31,139 nt of DNA from Candidatus Gastranaerophilales bacterium. Lineage in GTDB: Bacteria; Cyanobacteriota; Vampirovibrionia; Gastranaerophilales; Gastranaerophilaceae. Every line of letters starts with the position of its first letter. The first letter of the stretch is position 1. This document shows positions 1 through 6,723 of this stretch, in pieces. Where the stretch lies: the NCBI GenBank assembly GCA_910587815.1, contig CAJUNK010000017.1:9701-40839 (forward strand), given 5' to 3'. The translations under genes and the position numbers were made by a program. Below the pieces are notes generated by a model. The model did no database searches and was not told where the DNA came from. It was given only the letters and a program-made list of their open reading frames with translations.

Positions 1-1449
1 CCCCCCCCCCAAATAAACCGGGCAGCGTCTAACCCGTCATCAAACAATGCGGAAATATCTTTTGATGCACAGGTTTTTAATTCTGCCACAACACCACAAG
101 GTGACACTATAGAAATAAGTACCGCTGCAACAAGGGCTGCAAACAACACTGCAAATTCAAAACCATACCTGATTGAATTTAAACCATATTACGCACAATA
201 CGCTGAACCCATTAGCATCACTGCCTTAAATCAATATTATAATGGGCATACTAATAATTATGATGCAGAAAAATATAGAATAATTGATACGCAAACAGGT
301 GAAAGCATTGATTTAAAATACATTGAATCAATAGACACTGGTAAAATAGATAGCCCTTTCCAACAAAATTTAAGAAGTGGAAAGTGGCAAATTCAAAGCG
401 CAGATAGTTTTGATGATAATGGTAAACCACAAAGCTATCAAGATTGTACATTTGAAAAATCATCATTATACAGAAAAACAAAACCTGCAAATACGTCAGG
501 AAATAATACTGAAAATAGTACCGACAATAGCACAGGAAGCACAAACACAAATAATGCAGCAAATAATAGCACAAATAATGCTGCATCAAATGGAACAACA
601 GGAACAAGAGTAACCATCTTGGAATTTAAACCATATTACGCACAATACGCCGAACCCATTAGCATCACTGCCTTAAATCAATATTATAATGGACGCGCAG
701 ATAATTATGATACAGGAAAATATAGAATAATTGATACACAAACAGGTGAAAGCATTGATTTAAGACACACTGATGCCGTGGATGACGGCACATCAAAAAG
801 TATATTACAGATAAATCTTTTAAGCGGAAGATGGCAATTGCAAACATCAAACAGTGTGGATGAAGATGGCAAGCCAAATAATTACACAGCATGTTCATTT
901 GAAAAATCATCACTGTTTAGAAAAACAAAATATACAGAAAACACAGAAAATGAAAATGATACTGCACAAAATACAGAAAATAATGAAAATGACTATGCAG
1001 CACAAAGAGCAGATGCACTGCAAGAATATATGGATAAAATGAATAATAGAATCATCCAAATTAAGGATGAGACAAGTGGTAATTTTGAAAACTTAAACAT
1101 AGCAACGTTAAATAGAATTTATAATGGAGATGAAAATAATTTTGATACCTTGAACTATATAATAACTGATACAAAAACACATGAAGCAATTAGTTTAAGA
1201 GAAATAGCAGAAAATAATGATAACAGCTTGCCTGATAGTGCTTTGCAACAAAATCTATTAGATGGCACATGGGAAATTCAGTTATTAGAAAATAAAACAG
1301 GCGATAGATTTACATATAAAAATGCAAACATATTCATGAATTCAAATTTTGCACACAGGCTTTACACAGAAGATGATGAAGCTGCAAAAAATATTTATGA
1401 AGCACAAATAAATTTAATTAATGCACGCGAAAAATACGACAACATTTAA
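1..1449 (+). CDS. Three-repeat protein of unknown function, 5' end missing
   Basis: The frame is open from the first base to the TAA at 1447-1449, giving 482 residues with no start in the window. The visible protein opens with a short Pro run encoded by the C-tract at 1-10, then a Thr/Ala/Asn-rich stretch. Three related units follow. Units 1 and 2 begin at residues 59 and 208 (EFKPYYAQYAEPISITALNQ in both) and are 149 residues apart. A divergent third unit begins near residue 361. Each unit has an ALNxxYNG-like segment, a YxIxDTxTxExIxLR segment and a W(Q/E)IQ segment. Units 1 and 2 are joined by an Asn/Thr/Ser-rich low-complexity linker. A TTG at 619 is in frame but lies inside repeat 2, so it is not the start. 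No family is recognised. The repeats and linkers suggest an exported or surface-linked protein, but no signal peptide is visible because the N-terminus is missing. Confidence 0.8.
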   Translation, partial: PPPQINRAASNPSSNNAEISFDAQVFNSATTPQGDTIEISTAATRAANNTANSKPYLIEFKPYYAQYAEPISITALNQYYNGHTNNYDAEKYRIIDTQTGESIDLKYIESIDTGKIDSPFQQNLRSGKWQIQSADSFDDNGKPQSYQDCTFEKSSLYRKTKPANTSGNNTENSTDNSTGSTNTNNAANNSTNNAASNGTTGTRVTILEFKPYYAQYAEPISITALNQYYNGRADNYDTGKYRIIDTQTGESIDLRHTDAVDDGTSKSILQINLLSGRWQLQTSNSVDEDGKPNNYTACSFEKSSLFRKTKYTENTENENDTAQNTENNENDYAAQRADALQEYMDKMNNRIIQIKDETSGNFENLNIATLNRIYNGDENNFDTLNYIITDTKTHEAISLREIAENNDNSLPDSALQQNLLDGTWEIQLLENKTGDRFTYKNANIFMNSNFAHRLYTEDDEAAKNIYEAQINLINAREKYDNI

Positions 1450-2567
1450 TCAATAACAGGGGCTTTTATTTTCCCGGAATCTATATTCACTATTTCGACA
1501 TCAGATAAAAAATTATCATCAAAAGCAAGCGTATCCACACTTGTAATAATGGTTTGCACTCCATCTTTTATGGTGTCTAAAAGGTAATTTTGGCGCACGT
1601 TGTCTAATTCTGCTAAAACATCATCCAACAACAACACTGGCATTTCGTTAATTTTTTCTTGAATTATATCAAGTTCTGAAAGTTTCAAAGCCAAAACTAT
1701 CGTTCTTTGTTGGCCTTGAGATGCGTATCTTTTAGCATCAAGATTATTTATAAAAAATGAAACATCATCTCTATGTGGACCTATAAGGCATTGGCCTTTT
1801 TTAATTTCTTCATTTTTTACTTCATTTAATTTATCATAAGCAAGCGTGCCGAGTTCTGAAACACTTAAAAATTCAGCATTCAGGGTATTATCATATTTAA
1901 TATTTAATTCTTCATCACGAGAAATTGAAAGATGTTTTTCGTATGCTATTTTTTTTAATTCAGATAAAAATTTCATCCTTAAATACATAATATTAGCAGA
2001 AGAATTTGCAAGCTGCGTATTAAAAACGTCTAACATGTCATGGTTTAAATTCCACCCGCCTTGAAATTCAGATAAAAAATTTGCCTTTTGCAGACGAATT
2101 TTATTATATTTATTAATTTTATCCAAATAAGCAGGATAAACCTGGCAAATTGCATTATCCAGCCATTTTCTTCTATCCGATGGTTCGCCGCGCAGCAATA
2201 AAAGATCTGAATTTGAAAAACTAACTGTAGATAATACGCGCACAAAATCTCTGGATTTATTCTTTTTAATTCCATTTACTTTTAAAACCTTGTTTTTTGG
2301 CGGATTAATTAAAACTTCTAGTTCAATATCAGTTTCTGCCTTTAAGACGGTACCATTTATACTGCAAAATTCAGACCCGAATTTTATTAATTCCATATCT
2401 TTTTTAATGCGATTAGATGTTAAAGATGAAAGGTAATAAACAGCCTCTAAAAGATTTGTTTTACCTTGAGCATTTTTGCCTACAAAAAGGGTTTTATTTT
2501 TTGAAAATTCAAAATCTAAACTTTCATAATTTCTATAGTTATTAAATTTTAATCTTTTTAAAAACAT
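1446..2567 (-). CDS. recF: DNA replication and repair protein RecF
   Basis: RecF is an SMC-like ATPase that binds gapped DNA and, with RecO and RecR, loads RecA at stalled forks. The 373-residue protein has the usual family length. The Walker A motif GKNAQGKT lies at residues 30-37, GPHRDD at 263-268, the ABC signature SQGQQRT at about 283-289 and Walker B LLLDDVLAELD at 312-322. The ATG at 2567 has no clear Shine-Dalgarno site. The gene is divergent from the pfkB-family kinase and is not next to dnaA, dnaN or gyrB here. Its stop codon overlaps the stop of the convergent repeat protein: the bases TTAA at 1446-1449 serve both strands. Confidence 0.97.
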   Translation of the reverse strand: MFLKRLKFNNYRNYESLDFEFSKNKTLFVGKNAQGKTNLLEAVYYLSSLTSNRIKKDMELIKFGSEFCSINGTVLKAETDIELEVLINPPKNKVLKVNGIKKNKSRDFVRVLSTVSFSNSDLLLLRGEPSDRRKWLDNAICQVYPAYLDKINKYNKIRLQKANFLSEFQGGWNLNHDMLDVFNTQLANSSANIMYLRMKFLSELKKIAYEKHLSISRDEELNIKYDNTLNAEFLSVSELGTLAYDKLNEVKNEEIKKGQCLIGPHRDDVSFFINNLDAKRYASQGQQRTIVLALKLSELDIIQEKINEMPVLLLDDVLAELDNVRQNYLLDTIKDGVQTIITSVDTLAFDDNFLSDVEIVNIDSGKIKAPVID

Positions 2568-2651
2568 TCAAATGACACTTTAACACTATTTTAGACAGAT
2601 TATTTGTATTATAATATACAGGTAAATATAAAACAAACGGGGCAAAAAGTT

Positions 2652-3713
2652 ATGTTTGATGTAATCACAATAGGTTCAGCCACTTTGGATGTTTTTATAG
2701 AATCTGACAGTGCAAATATAGTTTCTGTTTCATCTAAAGATAAACGCAGCGATTTTATGAGCTTTCCTTATGGCAGCAAAGTAGAAATTGATGATTTTTC
2801 AAGAAGCCTTGGCGGAGGAGCTATAAATACTGCCATGAATTTTTCTAATCTTGGACTCAGTACATCTACAGTTGTAAAATTAGGCTACGATGAAGTTTCC
2901 CCTGTCATTTGTGAAAATCTTGTAAAATCAAATATTGATACATCAAATGTTATCCGTGCTAAAGAAGAACTTACAGGCTTTTCTATCATCCTTGTAAGCT
3001 TTCAGGGAGATAGAACAGTACTTGCCCACAGAGGCGCGAATGCTTGCATTAAAGAAAAAGACATTGATTTTGAAAGTTTGAAAAATACAAAATGGCTTTA
3101 TATTGCACCTCTTGCAGGAGAAAGCAATAAATTATTAGATAAACTTGCATCATTTGCAAAGGAAAACAACATAAAGCTTTCAATAAACGCAGGCACCACA
3201 GCTATTAAAAAAGGTGAAAAATATTTTTCAAAAATAATAGAAACAGCAGATATTCTTGTTTTAAACAAAGAAGAAGCAAGCATGCTGACTAAAATTTCCG
3301 TCCGTCCCGATACAAAAAATGAAAAATATTCAAAGGAATTTATCCATCCTGATATCATAGAAATGTTAAAGGCGCTAAAGAAAGACAACAAGGTAAATGT
3401 TGTTATCACAGATGGTAAAGCAGGTGTTTACGCATACAATGGCGAAAATTTTTATAAAGCTCCTGAATTTCCTGCAATTGTGCGCTCTACCCTCGGTGCG
3501 GGAGATGCTTTTAGTTCCACCTTCACTGCTGCTATGGAAAAATACAATATGGATATCAAAAAGGCACTAGAGTGTGCATCTGTAAATGCTGCAAGTGTAG
3601 TTGAAGTATTTGGCGCACAGGAAGGGTTTTTGACCTTTGATGAAATTGGTGAAAAATTAAAAAGTGAACCTTGTTTTAAAATAGAAATGAAGCATAAAAA
3701 TGAGATTAGATAA
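2652..3713 (+). CDS. PfkB/ribokinase-family sugar or nucleoside kinase
   Basis: This 353-residue protein belongs to the PfkB (ribokinase-like) fold, which phosphorylates sugars or nucleosides with ATP. It starts with the typical DVITIGSATLDVF strand. The GGGAINTAMN substrate/lid motif lies at residues 54-63. The C-terminal PfkB signature TLGAGDAFSSTF lies at about 280-291, with Asp285 as the catalytic base. An in-frame non-ATG start at 2604 is possible, but the ATG at 2652 is preferred: it has a GGGG Shine-Dalgarno-like stretch about ten bases upstream and begins exactly at the family's first strand. The substrate cannot be told from sequence; ribokinase, fructokinase and adenosine kinase are all possible. 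The 3' end overlaps the next gene by 14 bases, so the two are probably co-transcribed and translationally coupled. Confidence 0.9.
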   Translation: MFDVITIGSATLDVFIESDSANIVSVSSKDKRSDFMSFPYGSKVEIDDFSRSLGGGAINTAMNFSNLGLSTSTVVKLGYDEVSPVICENLVKSNIDTSNVIRAKEELTGFSIILVSFQGDRTVLAHRGANACIKEKDIDFESLKNTKWLYIAPLAGESNKLLDKLASFAKENNIKLSINAGTTAIKKGEKYFSKIIETADILVLNKEEASMLTKISVRPDTKNEKYSKEFIHPDIIEMLKALKKDNKVNVVITDGKAGVYAYNGENFYKAPEFPAIVRSTLGAGDAFSSTFTAAMEKYNMDIKKALECASVNAASVVEVFGAQEGFLTFDEIGEKLKSEPCFKIEMKHKNEIR

Positions 3714-3948
3714 GTTTTTAAAGGTTTCAAGAATAATTAAAAGAAGAAGCGTTGCAAATGAAGTTTGCGATATGGCAAGAGTTTTTGTAAACGATAATCC
3801 TGCAAAGCCTGCAAAACAATTAAAAGAAAATGACATCATTTCTATTGAATATAAAACAAAGGTTTTAAGGGCGCGAATATTAAAAATCCCGACAGGAAAC
3901 GTTTCAATAAATGAAGCTTCAAGCCTTTATGAAATCATAGAAGAATAG
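3700..3948 (+). CDS. rqcP: S4-domain RNA-binding protein, RqcP (YabO)-like
   Basis: This 82-residue protein is a single S4 RNA-binding domain. The start MRLDKFLKVSRIIKRRSVAN matches the RqcP/YabO and HslR group. In that family RqcP binds 50S-peptidyl-tRNA complexes with RqcH and supports alanine tailing of stalled nascent chains (ribosome quality control). The second half, with VFVNDNPAKPAKQLKENDII, is the normal S4 strand-turn region. The start codon lies inside the end of the upstream kinase gene in another frame, which suggests translational coupling. It could instead be the related heat-shock protein Hsp15; the length and lack of a C-terminal extension favour RqcP. Confidence 0.88.
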   Translation: MRLDKFLKVSRIIKRRSVANEVCDMARVFVNDNPAKPAKQLKENDIISIEYKTKVLRARILKIPTGNVSINEASSLYEIIEE

Positions 3949-4048
3949 GGCACTGCAAGCTGTATAGATATCTTGAAACACGCACATTAGCTAAGGGCAT
4001 CTCAGTATTTTAAGTCAAAACTCATCGTTTTGTTTTTTTCGCAGTGCC
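3949..4048 (+). repeat. Structured repeat E, degenerate member of the TCATC-loop family
   Basis: This 100-base segment is bounded by a perfect 8-base inverted repeat, GGCACTGC at 3949-3956 and GCAGTGCC at 4041-4048. Inside it is AGCTAAGG at 3989-3996, a block also found in the repeats at 13025 and 30822. It also holds a hairpin with stem CAAAAC/GTTTTG (4016-4021 and 4027-4032) around the loop TCATC. Just after the segment, CACCGGCTT resembles the CACCGGTT that follows the 30.8 kb copy. It follows the rqcP-like stop codon directly. It may act as a terminator or be a decayed mobile repeat; neither is proven. Confidence 0.6.
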
Positions 4049-4273
4049 AAGAGCACCGGCTTACGCTTGAGCTTTAATATTTTTTATTAAATTTCCTCCA
4101 TATTGTGTAACATTTCTTTACACTTTCATCTGAATAAATGATGTGAAAAACCACTAAATCTAAGACAATAAAATGTGTAAATTGCTATCACATTAAAACC
4201 GCTAAAACAAAGAACAAATGTAGTTTTTAAAAGCGGTTTAGATGTTGTGTTAAAGACTTGGAAATTTAAGAAT
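4049..4273 (+). other. Intergenic leader of the sigma factor gene with a hairpin
   Basis: No gene is seen in this AT-rich stretch. The clearest structure is an inverted repeat close to the sigma gene: AAACCGCT at 4196-4203 pairs with AGCGGTTT at 4232-4239. An inner AAAAC/GTTTT pairing follows at 4204-4208 and 4224-4228. The hairpin lies 34 bases before the preferred ATG at 4274 and 7 before the alternative GTG at 4247. It could be a protein-binding site or a leader structure controlling the sigma factor. No clean promoter was assigned. Confidence 0.4.
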
Positions 4274-5098
4274 ATGAGTGAAAATTTTGAAATCAACTCT
4301 TTCAAAAAAATTGTAAGATTATCTGATGAAGAACTAGCTGAGCTTTGGAAAATGTATCTTGAAGATAGAAAAAATAAGGCTGTTCGAGATAAATTAATTG
4401 TTCAATACATTTACCTTACAAGGTATGTTATAGGCAGAATAAAGGTAAACCTGCCCCCAACCTACACTTATGAAGATATTACAAGCTATGGAGTAGAAGG
4501 TCTGATTGATGCTGTTGAAAAATTTTCACCAAAAAAAGGTGCTAAATTTGAAACTTATGCACTTATGAGAATAAGAGGGTGTATTATAGATAGAATAAGG
4601 TCTTCAGACTGGTTGCCAAGAACCATCAGAAAAAAGATTAAGGAAGTAAAGCAAGCAACAGAAATTTTAAAACAAAAATTAGATAGAATGCCTACCACAT
4701 CTGAAATTGCAGAATACATGGGCACAGAAAAAGAAAAGATTGAAGAAATTTTATCCTCTGATACAAGCGTGGATTCTCTTTATGATAAAAAAGGTCAAGG
4801 GGATGAAAGCGTTGAAATAATTGATACTATTGAAGATAAAAAATCTGAACGGCCCGAAGATGCAGCAGAAAAGAAAGATGCAAAAAGGGAATTAGAATTT
4901 GCATTGAAAAAATTGCCCGAACGCGAGCGGATGCTTTTGGTATTTTATTACCATGAAAATATGACCCTAAAAGAAATAGGCGAAGCTATAAATGTTTCAG
5001 AATCAAGGGTTTGCCAGCTGCATGCGCAGGCTATTATGAAATTAAGAAATATTTTAAGCACAAACCGCACAGAACGTTTGAGCAAGTCTATAGTGTAG
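4274..5098 (+). CDS. RNA polymerase sigma factor, FliA/WhiG-like
   Basis: This 274-residue group 3 sigma factor directs RNA polymerase to a specific promoter set. Region 2 (about residues 40-115) includes YEDITSYGVEGLIDAVEKF, FETYALMRIRGCIIDRIRSS and DWLPR, closely matching the FliA/WhiG/SigD type. Region 3 follows (about 120-190). An acidic linker precedes region 4, where the helix-turn-helix ENMTLKEIGEAINVSESRVCQLHAQAI lies near residues 240-262. An in-frame GTG at 4247 would add nine residues; the ATG at 4274 is preferred because MSENFEIN is a natural start, although neither has a good Shine-Dalgarno site. No flagellar gene is present in the window, so whether it controls motility, sporulation-like or envelope genes is open. 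Confidence 0.92.
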   Translation: MSENFEINSFKKIVRLSDEELAELWKMYLEDRKNKAVRDKLIVQYIYLTRYVIGRIKVNLPPTYTYEDITSYGVEGLIDAVEKFSPKKGAKFETYALMRIRGCIIDRIRSSDWLPRTIRKKIKEVKQATEILKQKLDRMPTTSEIAEYMGTEKEKIEEILSSDTSVDSLYDKKGQGDESVEIIDTIEDKKSERPEDAAEKKDAKRELEFALKKLPERERMLLVFYYHENMTLKEIGEAINVSESRVCQLHAQAIMKLRNILSTNRTERLSKSIV

Positions 5099-5138
5099 AA
5101 AATATGCTTTTTTATAAAATGCTGTACATGCAAGTGCT

Positions 5139-5399
5139 TTACCCTTGCATTAAATCATCGTAATTTATATTATGCGCCCTTGCATAATCAATAAATTGCG
5201 CTTCTTTTTCTGTTAGGCGTTTTGCAAATTTTAAAACTTTGCCCGGTTCTTTTGGCTTTCTGCCGGCGCCTTTGCGCTTTCCGCCCCAAATTTTATCAGC
5301 AGTTTCTAAAGCATTTTTTTCTATCCTTTCAGCCTGTTCTTGGGTAAATATTTTACGGTCAGCCAGTATATCATCCAGTGTTTTTATTTTTTTTTGCAT
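5139..5399 (-). CDS. Probable antitoxin with basic AT-hook-like motif
   Basis: This 86-residue, highly charged protein lies 2 bases downstream of the RelE/HigB-like toxin gene on the same strand, so it is probably the cognate antitoxin. A basic GGKRKGAGRKPKEPGK stretch near residues 39-54 looks like an AT-hook and could bind DNA for autoregulation. The C-terminal part, with ARAHNINYDDLMQG, could be the toxin-binding part. The ATG at 5399 has an AAGGGG Shine-Dalgarno site seven bases upstream. The hairpin ATGCAAG/CTTGCAT at 5128-5150 overlaps the stop codon. The order is toxin first, as in higBA systems. The antitoxin family itself is not recognised; the call rests on context. Confidence 0.65.
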   Translation of the reverse strand: MQKKIKTLDDILADRKIFTQEQAERIEKNALETADKIWGGKRKGAGRKPKEPGKVLKFAKRLTEKEAQFIDYARAHNINYDDLMQG

Positions 5400-5401
5400 A
5401 A

Positions 5402-5728
5402 CTATACCCCTTTATTTAAATATTTTTGCACATTTAATCTTGCCTGTTCCATATATTGTTTTGGTGCCTTTTGGGTTTTCTTTAAAACAATGAGCGCAAT
5501 AATAATCACTCGTTGTTTTATAGGATTATACATAAAATATGCCCGAACACCGCTGGGTTTAATTTCAAACAACCCATTGCCAAGGTTGTTTATGTTTTTA
5601 TATGCTGTGCCAACAAGTTCAAAAACTCTTATAGCTTCAGCTATTTTTTCTTTGTTTTCAGCAGATAAAGCCATTAGCTGCTCTACAGCTTCCAGTGTAA
5701 ATTCTGCTGTGAATATTTTTTGTTCCAT
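5402..5728 (-). CDS. RelE/HigB-type (Gp49-like) toxin
   Basis: This 108-residue protein resembles phage Gp49-like HigB toxins of the RelE/ParE superfamily, which cut mRNA on the ribosome. The diagnostic core is GLFEIKPSGVRAYFMYNP, followed by the hydrophobic strand VIIIALIVLKKTQKAP and the C-terminal helix ARLNVQKYL. The basic Lys and Arg residues in this part fit an RNase surface. The ATG at 5728 has no Shine-Dalgarno site. A strong promoter (5739-5767) places the expected start of transcription only a few bases before the ATG. The putative antitoxin follows directly. The activity is inferred from the family; the exact branch (HigB or RelE) is uncertain. Confidence 0.82.
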   Translation of the reverse strand: MEQKIFTAEFTLEAVEQLMALSAENKEKIAEAIRVFELVGTAYKNINNLGNGLFEIKPSGVRAYFMYNPIKQRVIIIALIVLKKTQKAPKQYMEQARLNVQKYLNKGV

Positions 5729-5738
5729 TGCATTTTAA

Positions 5739-5767
5739 ATTATACTTGATTTTGTAACGTTTTTCAA
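5739..5767 (-). promoter_or_regulatory. Sigma-70-type promoter of the toxin-antitoxin operon
   Basis: On the minus strand TTGAAA (5767-5762) and TATAAT (5744-5739) are separated by 17 bases, a near-consensus promoter. The -10 box ends 10 bases before the toxin ATG at 5728, so the mRNA leader would be about 3-5 bases and lacks a Shine-Dalgarno site. Confidence 0.75.
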
Positions 5768-5792
5768 GTGGAGAAATAAATTGTGGATTTCA

Positions 5793-6011
5793 TTATTCCA
5801 AAAGCTTTGAAGGGTGGATTTTCAGCGCTTCAGCTATCATATAAAGTTTCAACATACTTGGTGCACCAAGGCCGCGTTCCAATTGGATAATTCTTTCACG
5901 CGTTAAATCTGCCTGTATACCCAATTCGTTTTGAGTCAAATTGGCCAACTTTCTATATTTTTTAATGTTGGCACCAATATGTTTTTTGATTTCACTAAAA
6001 TCCGTTGTCAT
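5793..6011 (-). CDS. XRE-family transcriptional regulator
   Basis: This 72-residue protein is a single Cro/C1-type helix-turn-helix domain. The DNA-binding part is RKLANLTQNELGIQADLTRERIIQLERG (about residues 20-47), ending with the usual PSMLKLYMIAEALKIHPSKLL helices. Small stand-alone XRE proteins act as repressors of themselves or neighbours, or as antitoxins. It sits upstream of, and on the same strand as, the toxin-antitoxin pair but is separated from it by a promoter. It is divergent from the 58-residue gene at 6075, with a palindrome between them. Upstream on the minus strand TAAAAT lies six bases before the ATG, so the mRNA may also be near-leaderless. Confidence 0.88.
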   Translation of the reverse strand: MTTDFSEIKKHIGANIKKYRKLANLTQNELGIQADLTRERIIQLERGLGAPSMLKLYMIAEALKIHPSKLLE

Positions 6012-6044
6012 AAAAGTATTTTAGTGCTAATATTGGTTTAAAAA

Positions 6045-6061
6045 GTAAAGTTAAACTTCAC
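6045..6061. promoter_or_regulatory. Palindrome, candidate operator for the XRE regulator
   Basis: The sequence GTAAAGTTAAACTTCAC is a 17-base imperfect palindrome with a perfect core AAGTT-A-AACTT at 6048-6058. It lies in the 63-base gap between the divergent XRE gene and the 58-residue gene, where a repressor controlling both would bind. This is inferred from position and symmetry only. Confidence 0.5.
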
Positions 6062-6074
6062 ATTGGAATAAAAT

Positions 6075-6251
6075 ATGACAACAAAAGAACAAGAATTAGA
6101 ACTTGAACTTCAAGCATATAAATTAAACGGGGTAAAAAATTTGTTAAATGCCTGGGCCACAAGCGATGGCGGATTTGAAGCCACAATTATTTCAGAAGAA
6201 TTAAACAAAATTACAGCAAAAATTTTTGAAATTTTAGGTCTTGAAGCCTGA
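6075..6251 (+). CDS. Small acidic protein of unknown function (58 residues)
   Basis: A short gene runs from the ATG at 6075 to the TGA at 6249-6251. The product starts MTTKEQELELELQAYKLNGV and ends EILGLEA. It is predicted to be mostly helical and acidic, with a heptad-like N-terminal part, and has no signal peptide or membrane segment. A weak TGGA lies eight bases before the ATG. It is divergent from the XRE gene and shares the palindrome at 6045-6061, so the regulator may control it or bind it. No family is recognised. Codon use resembles neighbouring genes, which supports it being real. Confidence 0.55.
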   Translation: MTTKEQELELELQAYKLNGVKNLLNAWATSDGGFEATIISEELNKITAKIFEILGLEA

Positions 6252-6315
6252 AACTTTTCCCATGCTAAAAAATAAACCTTATTTTATTTTTATCATTTTG
6301 GCGGATTTATCACTA
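6252..6315 (+). other. Short AT-rich spacer before repeat A
   Basis: Between the 58-residue gene and repeat A nothing clear is seen. The whole stretch 6252-6723 is non-coding: this spacer, repeat A (6316-6611) and the terminator (6656-6698). Confidence 0.4.
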
Positions 6316-6611
6316 GTCAAAATTGCGCTCTAATTTACGTTCATAATAAAAAGTTTGCCATTTTGAGGTGGCAAACATTTAATAAACACGAGGATATTAA
6401 GAGAGAGTAAAAAATACTTTGTTTTAAGGCTAAATGCAGATAAATTTTGCAGTTTAGACCTTTGTAGTTTTATGTGTTATAGTTTATTTTTTTTGACTTT
6501 TAATGTTATGGCTCCTGTGGGTGCTTCGTCCCGTTTTTTGAGCTTTCTTCCTTTTAAATTTTAAATTCCCTTTGATACTTTATTAAAGTATTTTTGTTTT
6601 TGGAAATTGCT
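6316..6611 (+). repeat. Structured intergenic repeat, copy A (internally deleted)
   Basis: Bases 6316-6533 are identical to 12748-12965, 218 bases with no mismatch, in the same orientation and 6432 bases apart. After that copy A has 10 unrelated bases (6534-6543) where copy B has a 126-base module. The two then match again at 6544-6611 and 13092-13161, apart from two extra T in copy B. Two strong hairpins are visible. The first is GTTTGCCA/TGGCAAAC (6353-6360 and 6369-6376). The second is a long stem at 6426-6462 (AAGGCTAAATGCA against TGCAGTTTAGACCTT with two single-base bulges). There is no transposase and no convincing reading frame. Confidence 0.9.
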
Positions 6612-6655
6612 GAATTGTATATACTATGTTAAGAAATATTACAAATCCATTTGGC

Positions 6656-6698
6656 AAAAATGAGCCAAAAGGCAAATTTCAAGCCCTGGCTCATTTTT
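6656..6698. terminator. Bidirectional rho-independent terminator after yidC
   Basis: AAAAATGAGCCA (6656-6667) pairs perfectly with TGGCTCATTTTT (6687-6698), a 12-base stem flanked by A and T tracts on both sides. It can end yidC transcription on the minus strand and any transcript leaving repeat A on the plus strand. Confidence 0.85.
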
Positions 6699-6723
6699 TT
6701 TAAAAACTTAACAAACTTAATAT

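Noticed and set aside
1..10. The C-tract as a phase-variable or telomere-like tract
   Set aside because: It is in frame and lies at the window edge, so it cannot be told apart from an artefact of the cut. Only the Pro residues it encodes are noted.
251..607. A 118-residue minus-strand frame opposite the repeat protein, and similar frames at 665-913
   Set aside because: They are antisense to the clear coding frame that is continuous from base 1, with no start site and no likeness to proteins.
619..1449. An independent gene starting at the TTG at 619
   Set aside because: The same frame is open back to base 1 and the TTG is inside the second repeat unit at a position equivalent to a non-start residue in the first.
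5128..5150. Hairpin ATGCAAG/CTTGCAT between the sigma gene and the antitoxin gene as a terminator
   Set aside because: The stem is only seven bases and overlaps the antitoxin stop, and no T run follows on either strand; mentioned only in the antitoxin entry.
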